Assembly (NCBI GenBank): GCA_041672395.1 | Contig: JBAYZS010000039.1 | Span: forward strand, 1 to 19,700 | DNA: 19,700 nucleotides | Source of the DNA: UBA5287 sp041672395 | Lineage (GTDB): Bacteria > Bacteroidota > Bacteroidia > Bacteroidales > Dysgonomonadaceae | Direction of reading: 5' to 3' | Notes under the pieces: generated by a model | Database searches by the model: none | What the model saw: only the letters and a program-made list of their open reading frames with translations | What the model was told of the DNA's origin: nothing | Translations under genes and position numbers: made by a program | Shown: piece by piece, positions 1 through 7,166 of the stretch | Position numbering within the stretch: the first letter of the stretch is position 1 | Layout of the letters: each line of letters begins with the position of its first letter

Positions 1-40
1 TGTAACGGTATTTTAGGACGAGACAATTATTATATAATAA

Positions 41-68
41 AAGCGCCTTCAGTAAGAAGGCGCTTTTT
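41..68. terminator. Bidirectional intrinsic terminator downstream of gpmA
   Basis: A perfect 10-bp stem (41-50 with 56-65) surrounds the loop AGTAA. On the plus strand it is followed directly by a T run, so it would stop a plus-strand gene entering from the left. On the minus strand it is followed by an AT-rich stretch and lies about 30 bases past the gpmA stop codon, so it probably ends gpmA as well. Positions 1-40 hold no gene that I can see. Confidence 0.85.
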
Positions 69-96
69 TATTTAGGACATTGTCAGTTTAAATCAA

Positions 97-843
97 TTAT
101 TTCTTTTTACCCTGATTAGCAACAGCATCCATCAACTTTTTGATGACTTCAGGATCTCCAAGGAAGTAATCTTTTACGACGTTCAAATTATTGTCAAATT
201 CAAAAACATAAGGAATACCTGTAGGCAAGTTTAATTGTGTAATATCCTCATCCGAAATATTTTTCAGATGTTTAACAATTCCGCGCAAACTATTGCCGTG
301 AGCTGCAACAATTATTTCGTTGTGATCTTTCAGGCTTGGAAGGATTGTATCATTCCAATAAGGTAAAATACGATCAACCGTATGTTTTAATGCTTCGGTA
401 AGAGGTAGATCTTGTTCACTAACACCCTGATAACGTGCATCCTCAAATGGTGAACGCGGGTCGTTTTTTTCAAGTGGTGCAGGTGGAACATCATAACTAC
501 GGCGCCAAACATGAACTTGTTCATCACCAAATTTATCAGCTGTCTCAGCTTTATTCAAACCCTGCAACACACCATAATGCTTTTCATTCAATCGCCAAGT
601 CTTCTCAACCGGAATCCAATCAAGATCCATTTGGTCTAAAACAATATTCAATGTTTTTATTGCACGTTTCAGATAAGATGTATAAGCTTTTTCAAAATGG
701 AAACCCTCTTTCTTCAACAATTTACCTGCTTCAGCGGCTTCTTGCATACCTTTTTCCGATAGATCCACATCTGTCCATCCGGTAAAACGGTTTTCTTTAT
801 TCCAAACGCTTTCGCCGTGACGAATTAAAACTACTTTTTTCAT
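97..843 (-). CDS. gpmA: 2,3-bisphosphoglycerate-dependent phosphoglycerate mutase
   Basis: The product interconverts 3- and 2-phosphoglycerate in glycolysis and gluconeogenesis through a phosphohistidine intermediate in the cytosol. The 248-residue protein has the usual length for the dPGM family. It opens with the LIRHGES motif, where His9 is the phosphorylated histidine. RLNEKHYG carries the candidate acid Glu87, and AAHGNSLRG carries the second histidine, His182. The C-terminal tail (QGKKK) is lysine-rich and flexible, as is common in this family. The ATG start directly precedes the first beta strand and agrees with relatives. The gene stands alone, with its own -7 element upstream (887-894, minus) and a hairpin terminator downstream, so it is probably a monocistronic housekeeping gene. 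The identification is very secure. Confidence 0.97.
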   Translation of the reverse strand: MKKVVLIRHGESVWNKENRFTGWTDVDLSEKGMQEAAEAGKLLKKEGFHFEKAYTSYLKRAIKTLNIVLDQMDLDWIPVEKTWRLNEKHYGVLQGLNKAETADKFGDEQVHVWRRSYDVPPAPLEKNDPRSPFEDARYQGVSEQDLPLTEALKHTVDRILPYWNDTILPSLKDHNEIIVAAHGNSLRGIVKHLKNISDEDITQLNLPTGIPYVFEFDNNLNVVKDYFLGDPEVIKKLMDAVANQGKKK

Positions 844-886
844 ACGTTATTGTCTATTTTTAATTGATAATTGCATATTAAGCAGA

Positions 887-894
887 CAAAACTA
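887..894 (-). promoter_or_regulatory. Bacteroidetes-type -7 element for gpmA
   Basis: Read on the minus strand, this is TAGTTTTG, a match to the Bacteroidetes -7 consensus TAnnTTTG, 44 bases upstream of the gpmA ATG. No convincing -33 TTTG is visible, so the call rests on one element and its position. Confidence 0.5.
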
Positions 895-1159
895 CAAAAA
901 AATAGTGTAATTAGAAATTTGTGCTTATTTAAAGATTTATAAATTGATAAAAGTGAGTATCTATATCCAATTACACATCTTAAATTTCACTAAACTTATA
1001 TCGGACCATAGTGAGAGTTTCACGGAGGTTGTATAAAGGTATTCTGCTGATTACATAAAAGGATAGAAACATTAAATAATGCGACACATAGGAACCACCT
1101 TTTTAAAGAAATTATATAAATAAATTGGACAAACATTAGAACTTTACATTTCTTCTACT
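895..1159. other. Intergenic region between gpmA and the lacI-type gene
   Basis: The gap between the two divergent coding regions (844-1190) is about 350 bases and very AT-rich. Apart from the two -7 elements at its ends I see nothing I can name: no tRNA, no riboswitch fold and no strong terminator. A 13-base sequence, GTGAGAGTTTCAC at 1011-1023, has short complementary ends (GTGA/TCAC), but it is too weak to call a site. Confidence 0.5.
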
Positions 1160-1167
1160 TATATTTG
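1160..1167 (+). promoter_or_regulatory. -7 element for the lacI-type regulator
   Basis: TATATTTG matches TAnnTTTG exactly. It lies 23 bases before the ATG at 1191, which implies a short 5' leader of about 17 bases. No well-spaced -33 box is seen. Confidence 0.55.
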
Positions 1168-1190
1168 AGATAATTTATTTTATTAGCCTT

Positions 1191-2204
1191 ATGAATAAAA
1201 AGCAAATTACGCTAAAAGATATTGCAAAGGCACTGAATCTATCTCCATCAACGGTTTCTCGTGCCATGAATAATAATCCGGCAATAAGCGTGGAGACAAG
1301 GGATCAGGTTCAGAGATATGCCGAGGAGCACAAGTATAAACTAAACACTTTAGCCTTTCAATTACGTACAAAACGCAACAATACAATTGGGGTTATTGTA
1401 CCAGAAATTGTGCACTTTTTCTTCTCTTCAGTTCTGGCTGGAATTCAAGAAGAAGCAGAATCAGAGAATTATAATATCCTGATTTGTCATTCAAACGAGG
1501 ATTATAAAAAAGAAGTGAAAAGCGTTGAAACGCTTATTGACGCTCGCGTTAGCGGAATACTTGCCTCTCAGTCTAAAAACACAAATCAGTATAATCATTT
1601 CCAGGAAATCATTGATAATGAGATACATTTGGTATTCTTCGACAGGATTTGCACCGGCATAAACACAGATAAAGTGGTGGTCGATGACTATGCGGGAGCT
1701 TTTAATGCAGTAGATTATCTGGCTAAAACGGGTTGTAAAAGAATTGCCTTTTTAACATCCAGTTCTCAAATGCCCATTGCAAGTAACAGGCGCATGGGTT
1801 ACGAAGATGCACTCCGAAAACATAAAATCGTTGTTGATAGATCTTTAATTTTTACATGTGATACACGCGATTTAGCATTTAAAGTGATTCCTCAAATTCT
1901 ACAAAGCACAAATATTCCGGATGCATTTTTCTGCATAAATGATGAAGTGGCAGCTTATTGTTTACAAATGGTAAAATCGTTCGGATTCAGGGTCCCTGAA
2001 GATATCTCAATTTGCGGATTTACCAACGGATATATAACAGAAGTGACTGATCCGGAGCTCACTACAGTCGACCAGCACGGACATGAAATGGGAAATGAAG
2101 CAGCAAAATTACTCATAAATCGTATAGAGGGGAAAGAAACAAAAAATGGCATTGTTAGTAAACTAATTAAAACAGAACTTATTCGTAGGGGGTCAACTCG
2201 GTAA
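1191..2204 (+). CDS. LacI/GalR-family transcriptional regulator
   Basis: This is a cytosolic DNA-binding regulator of 337 residues, the standard LacI-family length. Residues 6-27 (TLKDIAKALNLSPSTVSRA) form the helix-turn-helix headpiece. Residues 48-62 form the hinge region that binds the operator minor groove. From about residue 64 (TIGVIVPEI) a periplasmic-binding-protein-like sensor domain runs to the end, with the typical stretches GYEDAL and PDAFFCINDEVAAY and a C-terminal TTVDQ segment. The gene directly precedes a sugar transporter and a GH13 enzyme on the same strand, so it probably senses an oligosaccharide or its product and controls those two genes. The 129-base gap before the transporter contains a LacI-like palindrome and a separate promoter. 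The ligand cannot be read from sequence; maltose, maltodextrin or sucrose are the best guesses from context. Confidence 0.93.
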   Translation: MNKKQITLKDIAKALNLSPSTVSRAMNNNPAISVETRDQVQRYAEEHKYKLNTLAFQLRTKRNNTIGVIVPEIVHFFFSSVLAGIQEEAESENYNILICHSNEDYKKEVKSVETLIDARVSGILASQSKNTNQYNHFQEIIDNEIHLVFFDRICTGINTDKVVVDDYAGAFNAVDYLAKTGCKRIAFLTSSSQMPIASNRRMGYEDALRKHKIVVDRSLIFTCDTRDLAFKVIPQILQSTNIPDAFFCINDEVAAYCLQMVKSFGFRVPEDISICGFTNGYITEVTDPELTTVDQHGHEMGNEAAKLLINRIEGKETKNGIVSKLIKTELIRRGSTR

Positions 2205-2218
2205 AAAACAATCACTCA

Positions 2219-2234
2219 ATGCACTCGATTGCAT
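2219..2234. promoter_or_regulatory. Candidate LacI-family operator
   Basis: ATGCACTCGATTGCAT is a near-perfect palindrome centred on CG: 14 of 16 positions are symmetric, with one mismatched pair. A CG-centred palindrome of this size is the hallmark of LacI/GalR operators. It lies 15 bases after the regulator's stop codon and 54 bases upstream of the -7 element of the transporter gene. That upstream position suits activation or looping better than simple steric block. The regulator-site pairing is inferred from adjacency. Confidence 0.5.
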
Positions 2235-2287
2235 AGAAAAACACATGGTTGATCAAAATTCATTCAAACACGATTCATAAATAACTT

Positions 2288-2295
2288 TATATTTG
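2288..2295 (+). promoter_or_regulatory. -7 element for the transporter-GH13 operon
   Basis: TATATTTG matches TAnnTTTG and lies 38 bases before the transporter ATG. The lack of a visible -33 TTTG at the right distance could mean that the promoter depends on an activator. Confidence 0.55.
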
Positions 2296-2333
2296 TGGAA
2301 ATATCGTTTTAAAGAGTCATAGAAAAACATTGT

Positions 2334-3854
2334 ATGAAAAAAAGACACCTTTCATTTTGGGAAATTTGGAATATGAGCTTTGGATTTATGGGAATCCAAT
2401 TTGGTTTTGCATTGCAAAATGCAAACGTTAGCCGTATATTTCAAACACTTGGGGCAAGCATGGATGACATTCCTATCCTTTGGATTGCAGCACCCATCAC
2501 CGGGTTGATTGTTCAACCCATCATTGGCCACTTTAGTGATAAAACATGGAATCGATTCGGACGAAGAAGACCTTACTTTACTGTAGGGGCAATTTTGGCT
2601 TCACTGGCATTGATTCTTATGCCAAGTTCACCATCTCTTTGGATTGCAGCAGGAATGCTTTGGATTCTTGATGCATCAATCAATATCTCTATGGAACCGT
2701 TCCGCGCTTTTGTTGGCGACAACTTGCCAACTGAACAGCGGACAATGGGATTTGCCATGCAGAGTTTTTTCATTGGAATAGGTGCGGTTATCGCTTCAGT
2801 ATTACCTTGGATGCTGGCCAACTGGTTTAACATCTCAAACACTGCTGAGCCGGGAATTGTTCCACAAACAGTGAAAGTGGCATTCTACATTGGTGCCATT
2901 GTTCTACTATGTTGTGTGCTTTACACGGTTTTCACAACCAAAGAGTATTCGCCCGAAGAACTGGCTGCATTTGAAGAGGACAAAAAACAAACAACTGGTT
3001 TATCTTATTCAGAAAAACCGCCGGTAACTTCAGGGGAATTTATCAAGAAGGGTTCAATTTGGGGAATCATTGGTTTGGTAGCATCTTTAGCGGTTCTTGT
3101 CTATAAGTTTGATAATCAACTATATATCGTCACTGGACTACTTTTGGCATTCGGCTTAATCCTTCTCTTTTCAGGATTGATAAAGAAAGTGAGTTCAAAG
3201 CAGAACGGGATGATTGAAATCATGAACGACCTGCTTCATATGCCAAAGACAATGGGACAATTGGCTGTGGTTCAGTTCTTTTCATGGCTTGCATTTTATA
3301 CTTTATGGATATACACAACACCGGCAATAACACAACATATCTACGGAACGTCAAATACAGAGTCCATATTATACAACGAAGGGGCTAATTGGGTAGGCGT
3401 ACTTTTTGCCGTATATAACGGGGTATCAGCCATTTCTGCATTTCTATTGCCACTCATTGCTAAACAAATCGGACGCAAGGCAACGCATTCAATCGCACTT
3501 GCAATTGGTGGTATATCGTTCATCTCTTTTTTCTTTATGAAAAATCCAACCATGCTTCTCATCCCAATGATCGGAATAGGTTTCACATGGGGAAGCATTC
3601 TTTCAATGCCTTATGCTATCTTAACAGGCTCATTACCTGCAAATAAAATGGGCACATACATGGGAATCTTCAATTTCTTTATTGTCATTCCTCAGATTTT
3701 AGCAGCAAGCATCCTCGGATTTGTTACGCGCATATTCTTTAACGGACAAGTCATTTATGCAATGATTCTTGCAGGAGTTTCATTGATCATTGGTGCTTTG
3801 TCTGTATATTTTGTGCAAGACAAGGATGATATATACAAACTAAAAAAACACTAA
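2334..3854 (+). CDS. MFS sugar transporter, GPH/SLC45-like (sucrose/maltose type)
   Basis: This 506-residue inner-membrane protein is probably a proton-coupled importer of a disaccharide or short oligosaccharide. Helices are evident at about residues 12-32, 46-65, 81-97, 101-119, 138-161 and 182-201. After a charged cytosolic loop (202-238) come 241-258 and 262-282, then about 308-333, 352-375, 385-402, 405-430, 440-464 and 474-494. The motif RFGRRRP (74-80) after helix 2 is typical of sucrose/maltose carriers of the GPH/SLC45 type. Fourteen hydrophobic segments are visible, two more than the classical twelve, and the extra pair sits in the central loop. The GH13 lipoprotein gene follows after 13 bases, so the two are almost certainly cotranscribed: the enzyme would release sugar and the carrier would import it. 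The actual substrate is an inference from family and context. Confidence 0.88.
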   Translation: MKKRHLSFWEIWNMSFGFMGIQFGFALQNANVSRIFQTLGASMDDIPILWIAAPITGLIVQPIIGHFSDKTWNRFGRRRPYFTVGAILASLALILMPSSPSLWIAAGMLWILDASINISMEPFRAFVGDNLPTEQRTMGFAMQSFFIGIGAVIASVLPWMLANWFNISNTAEPGIVPQTVKVAFYIGAIVLLCCVLYTVFTTKEYSPEELAAFEEDKKQTTGLSYSEKPPVTSGEFIKKGSIWGIIGLVASLAVLVYKFDNQLYIVTGLLLAFGLILLFSGLIKKVSSKQNGMIEIMNDLLHMPKTMGQLAVVQFFSWLAFYTLWIYTTPAITQHIYGTSNTESILYNEGANWVGVLFAVYNGVSAISAFLLPLIAKQIGRKATHSIALAIGGISFISFFFMKNPTMLLIPMIGIGFTWGSILSMPYAILTGSLPANKMGTYMGIFNFFIVIPQILAASILGFVTRIFFNGQVIYAMILAGVSLIIGALSVYFVQDKDDIYKLKKH

Positions 3855-3867
3855 ATTCAATATTGAT

Positions 3868-5223
3868 ATGAGAAAAATTATCTGGCTGATTACCGTACTT
3901 GTATTACTTGCTTCATGTAATAATAAAAAGCAACAGAATAATGTATCTGCAGAAAATCCTTCAGCTCATTCTTCGTGGGTTTATGATGCAACTATCTACG
4001 AAGTAAATGTTCGCCAATTTACTCAGGAAGGGACTTTTAATGCAATGGCTGAGCAACTTCCACGTCTAAAAGATTTGGGTGTCAATATCCTATGGTTCAT
4101 GCCCATTCAACCTATTGGTGAGTTGGAAAGAAAAGGGACATTGGGTAGTTATTATTCAATCAGCGATTATAAGGGAATAAACCCCGAATTTGGCTCAATA
4201 GAGGATTTTAAAAACTTGGTAGCTAAAGCGCATGATGCTGGATTCAAAGTTATTCTGGACTGGGTTGCTAACCATACTTCAAGAGATAATATCTGGCTGA
4301 AAGATCATGCGGATTGGTATATAAGAGATAGCCTGGGAAATATTCCGGTTCTTTATGACTGGACCGACATCGGTGAGGTGAATTATGATAATGCTGATAT
4401 GCGGGCTGAAATGATTCAATCAATGCTTTACTGGATTAATGAGGCTGATATAGACGGATTTAGATGCGACGTGGCTTCTGAAGTACCTACCGACTTTTGG
4501 CAGACTGCCAAGGATACTTTGAAGGCTCACAAACAGGATATCTTTATGTTGGCTGAAGCTGAAAAGCCGGAGCTAAACAACTCTGTTTTTGACGCTTACT
4601 ATGCATGGGATTTTCATCATAAAATGAATATGGTGGCTCAGGGAAAAGAAAATGTGGATTCGTTACGGTCTTCTTTGCATAGAATGCAGGTGAATTTCTC
4701 TAAATCGGCTATTCCAATGTATTTTACTTCTAATCATGATGAAAATTCGTGGAATGGAACGGAGTTTGAACGCATGGGCGACGCGGTTCGTTCTTTTGCT
4801 GTGCTCTCTTACGTTCTTCCGGGTATGCCACTGATTTATAGTGGACAGGAAGCGGGATTCAATCGCCGACTCCAATTCTTTGAAAAGGACAGCATCGATT
4901 GGGTGGATAAAGATGGCTTCACAAATTTCTATAAGTCGCTGAACGACTTAAAGAAAAACAATTCGGCTCTTGATACACAAGAACTTGGTGGGGAAATGAT
5001 TGAAATTACAAATGATAAACCGCAATCGGTTTGGTCTTTTCAACGGGTAAAGGATAATAACACGATTGTATGCGTATTCAATTTCAGTAAAGAACCTCTA
5101 ATGGTTACATTTACAGATGAACTTCCTGGAAAAGGGTTTAAAACGCTTGGAAATGAATTGGCTGAACCCGTAATAAAAATGGAATTAAAGCCTTGGGAAT
5201 ATAAGATATTCTACAAGAATTAG
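3868..5223 (+). CDS. GH13 alpha-amylase-family lipoprotein
   Basis: This is a 451-residue glycoside hydrolase of the alpha-amylase clan acting on alpha-glucosidic links. The N-terminus is a lipoprotein signal with lipobox LLASC (Cys17). CNNKK follows, without the acidic run that marks surface export in Bacteroidetes, so a periplasm-facing anchor is more likely. The (beta/alpha)8 barrel begins at about residue 38 (VYDATIYEVNVRQF). The four GH13 regions are all present: DWVANH (131-136), GFRCD with nucleophile Asp201, LAEAE with acid/base Glu230, and SNHDE with Asp291. A small C-terminal beta domain covers about residues 370-451. The chain is short, with no starch-binding modules. It is the last gene of the LacI-MFS-GH13 unit. 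Alpha-glucosidase or neopullulanase/cyclomaltodextrinase-like action on maltodextrins is plausible, but the exact specificity cannot be assigned. Confidence 0.92.
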   Translation: MRKIIWLITVLVLLASCNNKKQQNNVSAENPSAHSSWVYDATIYEVNVRQFTQEGTFNAMAEQLPRLKDLGVNILWFMPIQPIGELERKGTLGSYYSISDYKGINPEFGSIEDFKNLVAKAHDAGFKVILDWVANHTSRDNIWLKDHADWYIRDSLGNIPVLYDWTDIGEVNYDNADMRAEMIQSMLYWINEADIDGFRCDVASEVPTDFWQTAKDTLKAHKQDIFMLAEAEKPELNNSVFDAYYAWDFHHKMNMVAQGKENVDSLRSSLHRMQVNFSKSAIPMYFTSNHDENSWNGTEFERMGDAVRSFAVLSYVLPGMPLIYSGQEAGFNRRLQFFEKDSIDWVDKDGFTNFYKSLNDLKKNNSALDTQELGGEMIEITNDKPQSVWSFQRVKDNNTIVCVFNFSKEPLMVTFTDELPGKGFKTLGNELAEPVIKMELKPWEYKIFYKN

Positions 5224-5246
5224 TTTTTTGTCATCTGGTTAGTTGG

Positions 5247-5292
5247 GCCTCCAAAACAATATATATTATTGTTCTGGAGGCTTTCCTTTATT
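5247..5292 (+). terminator. Intrinsic terminator after the GH13 gene
   Basis: GCCTCCA (5247-5253) pairs with TGGAGGC (5275-5281). Inside it, AACAATA (5255-5261) pairs with TATTGTT (5267-5273), giving a long, nearly continuous hairpin. A T-rich tail (CTTTCCTTTATTT) follows on the plus strand. It lies 23 bases after the stop codon. The minus-strand side lacks a T run, so it is less likely to end the CoA-transferase gene. Confidence 0.85.
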
Positions 5293-5342
5293 TAATCTTA
5301 ATAATATTTATAGCCTAATGCACCAATTTTACAGTCGTTTAG

Positions 5343-6665
5343 CTATGAGAGTGGATGAATATTATTTAAACTACCATAAAGATTAAAGTATTCTTTTTCA
5401 AGTTCATCTCTAAACTTTGGATGTGCAATCTTGATTAATTCCTTTCCTCTTTCACGTAAACTTAATCCGCGAAGGTGGGCAATTCCGTATTCAGTAACAA
5501 TATAATCTGCATCGTTGCGCGATGTAGTTACGGCAGCTCCTTGCTTCAGGAACGGTACAATTCGGGAAATCTTATCACTCGCGGCAGTCGACGGTATTGC
5601 CATTATCGATTTTCCTCCTTTTGATAATCGGGCTCCCTGAACATAATCCACTTGCCCTCCCGTTCCACTATATAAACGAGTGCCAATACTTTCAGATGCT
5701 ACTTGACCGGTAAAATCAACTTCAATACATGAATTTATACACACCATATTATCGTTCTTGGCAATATTATGTGGATAATTTGTGTAATCCACAGGATAGG
5801 CTTCAAGCATAGGGTTATAGTGTGCAAATTCATATGTCTCTTTGTCGCCGATAAGAAAAGTAAATATGATTTTATCTTTATGGAAAGTTTTCTTGTGACC
5901 ATTGATAACGCCCTTCTTCACCAAATCTACTATCCCGGGAGTGAACAACTCTGTGTGGATACCTAAATCTTTTCTATCGTCTAGTAACGAAATTACTGCA
6001 TCGGGAATAGACCCAATTCCAATCTGAAGGGTTGAACCGTCATCAATCAATGATGAGCAATATCTTGCGATTTTGTTCTCTAAATCTCCCCTTTTCGATT
6101 TAATCATCTCCGGCATGGGACGAGAAACAGGTACAATCTTGTTTAAGCTTGTGATGTGGATTTTGTTCTCGGGACCCATAGTATGTGGCATCTTATCGTT
6201 CATCTCTGCGATAATCAGTTTTGCATTTCTGCACGCGGCAACTATATAATCTACCGAAACTCCAAAACTACAATAACCAAAATCGTCGGGGGGAGTAACT
6301 TGCACAACTGCCACGTCTACCGGGAAAGATTTAATATCGAACATTGCCGGTAGTTGATGAAAAAAACAGGGATAAAAGTCGGCTCTCCCGCTGTTCACTG
6401 CTTCTCTTGATGCTTCATCAATAAAGCTTGATTTCAATCGGAAATGCTTTTCCATGCCAGGGGCAAGGTGAATTGGATCTCCAACAAAAAGCATGTGATA
6501 AATAGAAACATTAGAGTACTCTTCTTTATGAGCTACAAGCGCCTTGTTTATCTCGGTTGGCGCCGCTGCAGCATGACTGTATACGAGATTATCACCCGAT
6601 TTAATTACCTTTATTGCTTCTTCAGCTGTGCAGGTATTCGAACGCAAATGTTCTTTCCAATTCAT
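5343..6665 (-). CDS. Acetyl-CoA hydrolase/CoA-transferase family protein (4-hydroxybutyrate/butyrate type)
   Basis: This 440-residue cytosolic enzyme is a family I CoA-transferase that swaps CoA between acyl-CoA and a free acid via a glutamyl-CoA thioester. The length matches 4-hydroxybutyrate and butyryl-CoA:acetate CoA-transferases. Two homologous domains are visible: the N-terminal half up to about residue 190 and the C-terminal half from about 195. Key segments are QIGIGSIPDAV (214-224), GIHTELFTPG with the candidate catalytic Glu239, and GTGGQVDYVQGAR followed by GGKSIMAIPST in the C-terminal domain. The gene has its own -7 element and is cut off from the upstream gene by a terminator, so it is a single-gene unit. 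No crotonase, 4-hydroxybutyrate dehydrogenase or butyrate kinase gene is nearby, so the acid it uses (acetate, butyrate, 4-hydroxybutyrate or propionate) cannot be decided here. Confidence 0.9.
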   Translation of the reverse strand: MNWKEHLRSNTCTAEEAIKVIKSGDNLVYSHAAAAPTEINKALVAHKEEYSNVSIYHMLFVGDPIHLAPGMEKHFRLKSSFIDEASREAVNSGRADFYPCFFHQLPAMFDIKSFPVDVAVVQVTPPDDFGYCSFGVSVDYIVAACRNAKLIIAEMNDKMPHTMGPENKIHITSLNKIVPVSRPMPEMIKSKRGDLENKIARYCSSLIDDGSTLQIGIGSIPDAVISLLDDRKDLGIHTELFTPGIVDLVKKGVINGHKKTFHKDKIIFTFLIGDKETYEFAHYNPMLEAYPVDYTNYPHNIAKNDNMVCINSCIEVDFTGQVASESIGTRLYSGTGGQVDYVQGARLSKGGKSIMAIPSTAASDKISRIVPFLKQGAAVTTSRNDADYIVTEYGIAHLRGLSLRERGKELIKIAHPKFRDELEKEYFNLYGSLNNIHPLS

Positions 6666-6712
6666 TAAGATTCAGTTTGTTTAGTTTAAAATAATAGCAT
6701 AATAAGGTGATA

Positions 6713-6720
6713 CAAAAATA
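6713..6720 (-). promoter_or_regulatory. -7 element for the CoA-transferase gene
   Basis: Read on the minus strand, this is TATTTTTG, a match to TAnnTTTG, 47 bases upstream of the ATG at 6665. No good -33 box is seen. Confidence 0.5.
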
Positions 6721-6820
6721 CGAAAAGAAACTATTATTCTGATGTTTTTTATGCCAAATTTAAGAAAGTACTTCTAATATCGTTAAATAGAAGGTTGATC
6801 TATTAAAGTAAGCGACCAAG

Positions 6821-6846
6821 AAAAACCATCACTTATTTGTGATGGT
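6821..6846 (-). terminator. Intrinsic terminator of the DUF2795 gene
   Basis: ACCATCAC (6825-6832) and GTGATGGT (6839-6846) form a perfect 8-bp stem with a 6-base loop. On the minus strand the stem is followed by a T run (complement of 6821-6824). It lies 22 bases beyond the DUF2795 stop codon and separates that gene from the CoA-transferase unit. Confidence 0.8.
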
Positions 6847-6868
6847 CTAATAATGTATAATCTATTAA

Positions 6869-7090
6869 TTAGTACTCTTCCTCGTCAAAGAAGAAATCTT
6901 CTTTACTGGGATAATCCGGCCAAATATCTTCTATGGATTCATAAATATCCCCTTCATCCTCAATCTCTTGCAGATTTTCAACAACTTCAAGTGGTGCACC
7001 GGAACGTAGAGCAAAGTCTATCAGTTCATCTTTAGTAGCTGGCCAAGGTGCATCTTCCAATTTTGAAGCCAATTCTAATGTCCAATACAT
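6869..7090 (-). CDS. Small DUF2795 protein
   Basis: This 73-residue acidic cytosolic protein matches the pattern of the Bacteroidetes DUF2795 family: an opening MYWTLELASKLEDAPWPATKDELIDFALRSG-type segment, a short ENLQEIEDEGD region, then a very acidic tail rich in Glu, Asp and Phe (SKEDFFFDEEEY). The family's biochemical role is not known to me. The length is close to family members, and the ATG at 7090 begins at the conserved YWT, so the start is secure. It has its own -7 element (7150-7157) and terminator (6821-6846). It is therefore probably transcribed independently and possibly highly expressed, even though it sits 76 bases after the adenosyltransferase gene. No membrane segment or signal peptide is seen. 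Confidence 0.9.
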   Translation of the reverse strand: MYWTLELASKLEDAPWPATKDELIDFALRSGAPLEVVENLQEIEDEGDIYESIEDIWPDYPSKEDFFFDEEEY

Positions 7091-7149
7091 AAATTATTTA
7101 TTCTTTGTTAATTACTTAAATATTATTAGATGCTTTTTTTAACGAAGCG

Positions 7150-7157
7150 CAAATATA
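7150..7157 (-). promoter_or_regulatory. -7 element for the DUF2795 gene
   Basis: Read on the minus strand, this is TATATTTG, a perfect TAnnTTTG match 59 bases upstream of the ATG at 7090. It lies between the adenosyltransferase stop and the small gene, so it separates the small gene from the rex operon. Confidence 0.6.
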
Positions 7158-7166
7158 CAAAATATT

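Noticed and set aside
435..785. 116-codon plus-strand open frame opposite gpmA
   Set aside because: The opposite strand encodes an intact, highly conserved phosphoglycerate mutase; this frame has no family signature or promoter.
1079..1123. Small open frame of 14 codons starting ATGCGACACATA in the gpmA-lacI gap
   Set aside because: It is too short, has no promoter of its own and no recognisable product. Its 11-base match to the start of the Ig-like lipoprotein gene is expected by chance in a window of this size.
2249..2256. TTGATCAA palindrome upstream of the transporter gene
   Set aside because: It is an 8-base palindrome of a kind common in AT-rich DNA and lacks the CG centre of LacI operators; the 2219-2234 site is a better candidate.
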